From Absidia repens (Eukaryota; Mucoromycota; Mucoromycetes; Mucorales; Cunninghamellaceae), in the NCBI GenBank assembly GCA_002105175.1, contig MCGE01000030.1:431967-495966 (forward strand): a stretch of DNA of 64,000 bases. The letters run 5' to 3'. The notes beneath the pieces are model-generated. The model worked only from the letters and a program-made list of their open reading frames with translations, had not been told where the DNA came from and ran no database searches. Positions 57,041 through 64,000 of this stretch are shown here, piece after piece. Each line of letters begins with the position of its first letter. The first letter of the stretch is position 1. The position numbers and the translations under genes were made by a program.

Positions 57041-58689
57041 ATTACATTACCCCCACCATATACACTACCCTTCTCTTTTTTCTATTCTTTAACTACTGTG
57101 TACTATTGTTTTATATCTTCAAATGAAAAATCACTCCATATCTTATACACTTTCGATTATTACATTCTCACTCATTGTATCATAGTAATAAAAAAAAAAC
57201 GCTGATCTCCGTATGTTATATTTGACTTTTAATTCATTTATTTTGGTTGTCCTTGTACCTGCCTTGTATTTGTGTTTTTTTTTGCTTTTTTCAGATAGTA
57301 GGATGATATTACAATGCGTAATATTGATGATAAATAATTTATGTTATTAGAATAAAGTTGTTAACATGTAGTTGAGTTTCGGTAGTGTCTCCCGGCGTGT
57401 TTAGCGGAGAATGTGAGTTGGCTTTTTTTTATTCGTTGATTTCCAAATACGTCTTCGATAACAGATAAGATAAAATATATTATATTTGGCGTGGGAGATT
57501 ACTTAATGAGTTGATCTCTTTTGATTTAAGGAATGTTTATGTTTAATTTATTTTAAGACAATATAAAAGGCTGCCTTATTTTAACATAATAGAAATAACT
57601 TATTATATGTTTTCGGTCATATTCATTAAAAAAAAATCACATTACACTTAAAAAAGGGATACTCCTGTAATCGCGGAATTTGAAAATGACCCACAATCAT
57701 TTATCATCTGTCAGCAAAATTAAGCAATTCCTCTCTCCCAGTAGTTCTATTTTGTGTGAGATGTTCACTGTATATCATACTTGCATAGTTAGTTCCGTAT
57801 GATATTATATCGATGTTCTTGAAATACCATCATAACCTCTATTAGACTTGATAGTTTGCCATATTTTTCTTTCGTGTACATACAGCATAACTACAGCACG
57901 TCTAGCACGTCTCGATGGCAATTACCCCGCCAAAACGATTTGCCCAAAACTGATCTACTGTCATTATTTCATTCCCCGTTCCGTTGGCCCCCTCCTCCTT
58001 GTCAATCAGTTGTATTCCCTATTATTGATACGCTATCAGGAAATATTGTAATGACACATTACTAGTGTTGAACGTGGTATCCAACCTTGATTTCAAGGGA
58101 AGTGGATTTTTTTTTATTTTATTATTTTCAATCAGGTTTAACCGTTCTCTTTTCAGAGACTAGAGTCAGCATTTTCTTCAACATCGCCGACTCCTTCTTA
58201 GAAGGGTAGCCAAAAAAAAAAAAAAAAAAAAAAAAAGTGGTGACATACACAGAATTATTTTAAAATATAATGGACAAGATAATATGAGTGATAATACGGA
58301 GTGGAGACAAAAAGTAAAAAAAAGATAAAAGCAATATCATTTTATTTCAATATAGCCATTTTGTATACTAAAACCATCACTTCTATATCTAATCAACGGT
58401 ATATACGCTATTCTATGGGATACCATATATGCCATATGAATCCAAACCACCAGTTCGTTTGAAGCACTGATGTCTACAGTATCGTCTAGCAAAAAAGGAA
58501 ACTTCCATTCCAATCCATATCTCCGTGGTCCAGCAAACCTATATTTCACCAGCAAGAACCATTCCATTCCACAATGGTTGAATGACCACTTGAGTCTATA
58601 TGCGTGTCATCATTCCTCACCAAACTAATGTTGCCAGCTAGTCAGTTTTACCTACAAATAAATCCAAGCAACCAATCACACCTTAGCCG
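57041..58689. other. intergenic, one unexplained small minus-strand frame
   Basis: 3' UTR of the isocitrate lyase gene (AATAAAA near 57187), then AT-rich spacer. A 76-codon minus-strand frame at 58337-58567 (MEWFLLVKYRFAGPRRYGLE ...) ends two bases before an AATAAAAT-like signal. Its composition is protein-like, but I recognise no family and list it only as a possibility. Confidence 0.35.
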
Positions 58690-58920
58690 TCGGCATTAGG
58701 CATTCTCGAATAAGACAATTCTTGATCTTCAATCCAAAATGAAAGGGTTTCCCATGTACTTTGTCATGTCCCTTTCAAAGCTCTCTAAATCTAATAAAAA
58801 ATCCACCCCTGATCGCCAGACCCTTGGAATCAATGTGGATAAAAAAAAAATAAAACAAAAAAAGGAAAGGGAGAAAAGTTAGAAAACACCATCTTAAATT
58901 TAATTGAAATCCCTGAACCC
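58690..58920 (-). repeat. SINE-like repeat, copy K (3' end missing)
   Basis: Core GGGAAACCCTTTCATTTTGG on the minus strand (about 58733-58755) and a T-rich stretch upstream. The head-like block GGGTTCAGGGATTTCAATT lies near 58905-58923. The AATAAA tail is not visible. Confidence 0.55.
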
Positions 58921-59021
58921 ACTGGGGATGGCGTTAATCGGCGTTTTAAAACTGACTGGAGTACTTCCCCTCTTTCATTTTTTTACTCCCGCTCCTTCAT
59001 CTTTATTATTTATCGTGGTTG

Positions 59022-62000
59022 ATGAACTTCTTCAGTAGGGGATACAGTGCTCTCCGAGGTGAAAGGGGACAATTACAGTCTTCGGACGAAATCATTGAGC
59101 GACTTGCTGATTGTCTTGAAACAGCTACTTTACTAGAAGATAGGCGCGCTGGTGTTCTCAGTCTCAAAGGTCTTGCCAAGGATTTACCAGAGGTAAGTCT
59201 TCCTATATCAATATGTTTGCTATTTTTTATTTTTTATTTTTACTCACTATGTTACCATTTATATTATTTTTATAGGAAGTCGGTGACAAAAGTCTGCCTG
59301 CTTTAATCAAGGTACTTCATGCCGATTGCCGAGACGTGGATATTACAAAATCATTATTGGAAACGTTAACGATACTATGCACCAAAGAGAAACAGGTAAA
59401 ATAAACACTTGCATACTATAGACTTAGAAGACTGCATAATTATAATATATTTTTTCTCGATAGGATGCTGATGGAGACAAGGGCGACAGATTTACGGACT
59501 ACTTTCTCCAGGTAAGGAAGTTACTCAAAAAATAGAAGCACTACCTATGAGCTACTCATTCTATCTTTCTTTGCTTGTTGTAGGAATCTTCCAACGTCAC
59601 AATACTCTTAGATATTCTCGAAGAATACGATTTTTATGTACGGTTCAATACCATCAAATTTCTATCGACTCTTTTACTCAACCGTTCGAAACGTATTCAA
59701 GAATGCATTCTCACCAGCCCCATGGGTATTACGAGACTCGTTGATTTATTGGATGATAAGCGTGATATTATACGAAATGGTATGTATGACCTTAATACAG
59801 TAGCGTATATTAGCGGCTAAATCTTTTATTCGAATTTATTATGATAGAGGGACTTCTATTGCTAATCGAACTGACCAAGTCGAATGCTGAAGTACAAAAA
59901 TTGGTAACCTTCCAAGCAACATTTGAAAAACTACTGGTACTCATTGAAGAACAAGAAGGTATATCTGGGGATATCATTGTACAAGATAGTTTGGCTTTGA
60001 TGCAAAATTTATTGCGCTACAACGTCTCGGATCAGGTAAAACTTCGATGAATAAAATAATCAGTGCGTGGAACATGAAAGTGGCAATTTAAACCAAGTAT
60101 TTATTCCTATTCTTTTTGATGCTGCACATATATGTTTGTTAAATGGCTATGCTAGATTTACTTTCGGGAAACAAGCTGTATTCAACAGATCCCTGGCTTG
60201 CTTGGCTTTGTGGGCGATAGTGAAGGTGATCATATACCATATTCGTTTGAAGAATGGCCATCTCAAAAAGTTGCGAACACTGTGGCAGTTCTGGAACTTG
60301 TACGCACTCTTGCTGAAACCGATGGTGCCACTACAACAATCAATCAAAATGTCATGGTGCAAAGTGGAATCCTTCTCCCTATTATACAACTCGGTATTTG
60401 CTCAAACACACCTTCTATTGTTCGAACAGCTGCTTTATACGCCATTGCTTATGTGATACGTGACAACGAGGCAAATCAAGACGTATTTACGAAGACTGTC
60501 GTTGCCAGTCCTCCAATTTGATCGACGGTGACATCGATCCCAATGTGGCTCCTGGTCTTCCTCGTCCTGCCATGGTATCACTGATTGCCATTGCTGTTAC
60601 TGCCGACTCTGGTCTTCAATACAGTTACTCAAGTCGGGCGGCCGCAGCCTTTGCTGTCATTTCTTGTGTGGATGGGAACAATAATGCACAACTTGTGATT
60701 GCTTCTATGCTGAAAATGCCACCAATTGATAATGAAAATACTGATTTTGCTGGTAAAAAAAAAGGGGGGAGGGAATATGGAGAATTCTTACATATTCATG
60801 TATTTTGTATAATAGACAAACCGTACTCTGCTGGTTCACTTCTCTTGGAGGCTATCGAAAACTGGGAGTTATCTATCCAGGATCCTTACAAAGTCTGGTT
60901 TGCATGCGTCATTTTATCTCACGTCATCAGCAACAATGAGCAAGCCAAACATCTAGCTGGAAGTATCAAATTTGGTGAAGTAGATCATGGTAAACGGGAA
61001 ATAGGAAGGAAGGGTAGATTAAATTCATATTCCTGATGTAACTCAATTTTTCTATTGATATAGGTGAAGAACCTGTGCCGCTACTGCATCATATTGTCGC
61101 GCAGCTACTGATGTCAACAAAAAACTCAGCAACAAACACTCGGATACCCATTGCTTATTTATGCCTGCTTTGTATTTGGTTATACGACAGTCCGCCATCG
61201 GTTAGCCTCTTTTTATCAGAAAGTACTCATGTACAATTTGTAAGTTTTACTTTATACAATGATTTATATAAAAAAGGTGTGATAATGACCTTACAATGTT
61301 TTTTTATTTTTAGTTGATTCAAGAAGTACAATCATCCACAAATGATCCAACAGTACAGGGCTTGACGGCATTTCTACTCGGTATTACTTACGAATTCAAT
61401 AATGATCCCAGAACTCCAATCACAAGGTAAACTGCTTCATGGTTTATTGATGTATTAATTTTAAATCGAAACTCCCATTTTTATTAGAGAAAATCTTCAG
61501 GCAATCCTATCTAGTCGTGTAGACGTCTTCAATAGTCATATTGCCCGACTTCGCGACAGTCATGCTATCAAGAATACTCCCAAAAATCTGGAAATATCAG
61601 CAGAGGATGAAGCTCTTGCCACAAACACCAAAAGTCTGCCGTCCCTTCTTCTTGATGTTGCTTTTGCAGAATTTTTCAAGGATGTTTATGGTAAGTTGGA
61701 CAAGAAAAACGAAGTGGGGTGGAAGACTGGGGTCACTAGTAATTTATATCATTGGTTGCAAATAGAAACCACTCAACGATCTATGAAACGAAGGCCATCT
61801 AGCTTCAAGATCAAAGCTCAACCAGGTAAGAACAATTGCAAGTTAAGAAATGATAAATTGGGTGATTCTGACGATTGTCTTTTTCTTTCCTTAACAGCGA
61901 TAACTACTAGTTTTGATGAAAGCTCTGAAGAAGTAGAGTCTTACAAACAGACCATCAAGAACCAAGCAAATCAAATTGACAGTCTCAAACAAAAACTAGC

Positions 62001-62084
62001 TGATCTGGAATCCAAGCTGATAACAATGGTATGTTAAACAACAATAAACGAAGAAAAGGCTCGCGGGCGATTGCATTTTAAAAC

Positions 62085-62125
<41 letters not shown>

Positions 62126-62497
62126 CGCTTTGTTCGTAGAATAATTCGGAGGACGCCATGAAAACGAAATTGGCTGATATCACGACAGCATTAGACAACG
62201 AAAGAGTGAAAAACGACAAACTATCTACAGTAGTTGCTGAAGAACAGAAGAAATTTGCCACATTAGAAAGGGAACAAGAAGATCTCTTGGTTCTAATGGG
62301 TAAGTAATTATGGAAAGGCTACGCAAAATGCGAAAAACCAAGCAACTAATATTATTCACTGATTTTTTTTTCCTTGGCGGGATGGGGCGACCTACCATTT
62401 AGGCGACCAGGATATGAAAAATAACCAATACAAATCAAGGCTACGTCAACTTGGTGAGCCTTTGACAGATAGTGAAAATGAAGACGATGACGTGTAG
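59022..62497 (+). CDS. Uso1/p115 vesicle-tethering protein (one 1-nt frameshift)
   Basis: Uso1/p115 is a long homodimeric tether for COPII vesicles at the cis-Golgi. Fourteen exons: 59022-59192, 59276-59395, 59464-59511, 59584-59779, 59848-60035, 60156-60752, 60816-60989, 61064-61239, 61314-61426, 61488-61690, 61766-61825, 61898-62028, 62140-62299 and 62403-62497. Armadillo-like head: RRAGVLSLKGLAKDLPEEVG, RNEGLLLLIELTKSNAEVQK, DSLALMQNLLRYNVSDQIYF then RETSCIQQIPGLL, a p115 signature. The C-terminal part is a short coiled coil (ESYKQTIKNQANQIDSLKQK) and an acidic end ENEDDDV. With one base added, the total is 810 residues; the coiled coil is much shorter than in yeast Uso1. Exon 6 is one base short: the frame shifts around 60510-60520 (SPP then LIDGDIDPNVAPGLP), with a TGA directly after if unshifted. 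Confidence 0.9.
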
Positions 62498-63107
62498 TTA
62501 TTAGGATATTCCTTAGCTTTGTCTTAGTTTAGTTTCCCGTTTTTTACATGTATATTTTTAATAAATATATTAAAAGCTTATACGTATAATATTTGTGTTT
62601 GTGAAATGATTGCGTCTACGAAGAGGTTACTATAATGGCATACATTTGTATTCATATGGTGCAGATACTTTATAATGTACCGAACCGTTTCAAATGCCGA
62701 AGCCGGGCTTTCTTGTAGAGCATCGCTGTCAGATACTTCTGAAGAAATCTTTGGAAAAAGCTATTTAGAATACGGTGAATTAGCGCAGTTATGTATGGCG
62801 TAGTCTGATATTGATTGTTATTTTTGAATTATATTCAATAAAAAACAACTTCGAATATGACTTGTATTTCAAAGTGATGAATCAAATAAAGGGGGTGTTG
62901 GTGAGTTATATACATTTAATCTAGTGCCCAACATGGATTTGAGCCAATGGTTAAAAATAAAAATAAAAAAATTATTGAAGTACTGTATAAACAAGCATAA
63001 ACTGAGGGTGTTCAACACTATCATAAATAAAATGTATAACGAGGTACTGATGAAGACAATTACAGTAATCGTATGAGTGAGGCTAATGATGGTAATGGTA
63101 AGAAGAA
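62498..63107. other. intergenic: Uso1 3' UTR and spacer
   Basis: AATAAATATATT near 62559 is the likely poly(A) signal. The remaining spacer shows no gene. Confidence 0.5.
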
Positions 63108-63440
63108 TAGACATACTTTATTCAACTATAAAGTTAAACTAAGACGGTAGCTCTAAGCTAAACTAATGATGGTTTCATGAATTTCATCATGTTGAACTTC
63201 CTAATCTAATGGCGGGACGAAACCCTAGATCCAAAATGAAAGGGTTTCCCCATGATGTTTGTTTTGCATTTTTCAAATGCCCTTGATTCAAGTTCTAACC
63301 ACTAGTCCTAATTCGCTGTCACTTCTTGTAACTTCAATGAAGAAGAAGAAGAAGAAGGAAAAGAAGAAGAGAAGAAGAAGAAGAAGAAAAAAAAAAAAGG
63401 ACGCAAAAAGAAAAGAAAGAGAAGTTGTCTGAGTTTTATT
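63108..63440 (-). repeat. SINE-like repeat, copy L
   Basis: On the minus strand: a CTT-triplet-rich stretch (GAA repeats on plus, 63341-63390), TTAGGACTAGTGGTTAGAAC, core GGGGAAACCCTTTCATTTTG (about 63231-63255), TTAGCTTAGAGC and AATAAAGTATGTC near 63113. Confidence 0.7.
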
Positions 63441-63799
63441 ACCAAAAATGTCTTTGATTTTTTATTTCTATTTGCTTATTAAAAAATGGAGTGGCTATCA
63501 AAAAAGGGAATTACAACACGGAAGGCAGAAGAGCTAAAAAAGAGAAAGAGAAAGGATTAAGATATAGCCGAATCGTACATTGTCGTCGTGAAAAGCCACC
63601 GAGTACGCTTATATGTTAATATCGTTAGGCATCGAAACATGGTGCATAATTTTTTCCATTTTTAGTGGTATGACAGTGTAGTCCGATTATTTTAAAAATT
63701 GTGCTTTTCATCTCTAGCCAAATTTTTAAATCCAATGACCTTTTATAATCCTGCTCATCAATTCACACCCATGCGAGTTTTTATTTACTTCCGATCCCC

Positions 63800-64000
63800 C
63801 TCCCGCCCTATCTTTTTCTTTCAATTTCATTTCTTCTTCGCGGTTGCAGCCTCTATGGATTATGCTGGACTTGGAATAGTGTCAGGACTAGTTTAGAGGG
63901 GGCTCCAGCTCAGGGATCTCAAGATGCATGGGGGAACCCCTCCATTCTGGATTCAGGATTTGGACCACCATTAGTTGACTTTTTGGAGTCTTCATTAGCT
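63800..64000 (+). repeat. SINE-like repeat, copy M (cut by window end)
   Basis: AGTGTCAGGACTAGTTTAGA, core variant GGGGGAACCCCTCCATTCTG (about 63930-63950), ATTCAGGATTTGGACCACCA and TTAGTTGAC. The 3' end lies outside the window. Confidence 0.7.

Noticed and set aside
58337..58567. 76-codon minus-strand frame with protein-like composition and AATAAA just after the stop
   Set aside because: No family recognised and no upstream exon found; kept only as a remark in the intergenic entry.

Overview
The window looks like part of a mucoralean (Mucoromycota) or closely related fungal chromosome. The signs are AT-rich DNA, many 50-250 bp introns with GTAAGT-like donors and TTTAG/CAG acceptors, long A/T homopolymers, Ser/Asn/Gln-rich low-complexity protein segments, and fungal families (Whi3, a LIM-RhoGAP, Grc3, septin, Uso1, isocitrate lyase, Ty3/Gypsy). 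The genus is not resolved. No bacterial operon, CRISPR array or rRNA was seen.

Layout. 60-2725 (+) 3' part of a LIM/RhoGAP gene; 4078-6672 (+) Whi3-type RNA-binding protein; 8743-9192 (+) degraded TnpB/Fanzor-like nuclease fragment; 9522-11478 (+) ectonucleotide pyrophosphatase/phosphodiesterase; 13129-14674 (-) membrane-anchored PC-esterase; 15407-17920 (-) BTB protein with an in-frame TAG; 19172-20724 (+) FKBP-TPR prolyl isomerase with a membrane tail; 22388-23828 (+) divergent septin; 24268-24903 (+) OHCU decarboxylase; 30236-33788 (+) Grc3/Nol9-type polynucleotide kinase; 35021-36409 (+) C2H2 zinc-finger factor; 37353-39037 (+) unrecognised Ser-rich protein; 40931-42294 (-) HAD hydrolase ending in a peroxisomal SRL signal; 45969-46039 (-) tRNA-Gly(GCC); 46051-51248 (-) complete Ty3/Gypsy element with near-identical LTRs; 55258-57040 (+) isocitrate lyase gene broken by many 1-nt indels; 59022-62497 (+) Uso1/p115 tether with one 1-nt frameshift.

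The genes are unrelated housekeeping or regulatory genes (morphogenesis, secretion, rRNA processing, purine and C2 metabolism) and form no pathway cluster. The unusual part is between them. At least 13 copies of a SINE-like dispersed repeat share a very conserved core (GGGGAAACCCTTTCATTTTG), and several carry a tRNA-like B-box head. There is also a roughly 1 kb inverted pair of a longer repeat, two different promoter-proximal repeats placed at similar distances upstream of unrelated genes, and an older LTR remnant beside the tRNA gene. The Ty3 element sits 11 bp upstream of that tRNA gene, as expected for Pol III-directed integration.

Exon boundaries were derived by hand from splice consensus and reading-phase continuity. 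Gene identities rest on motif recognition, not on database searches.
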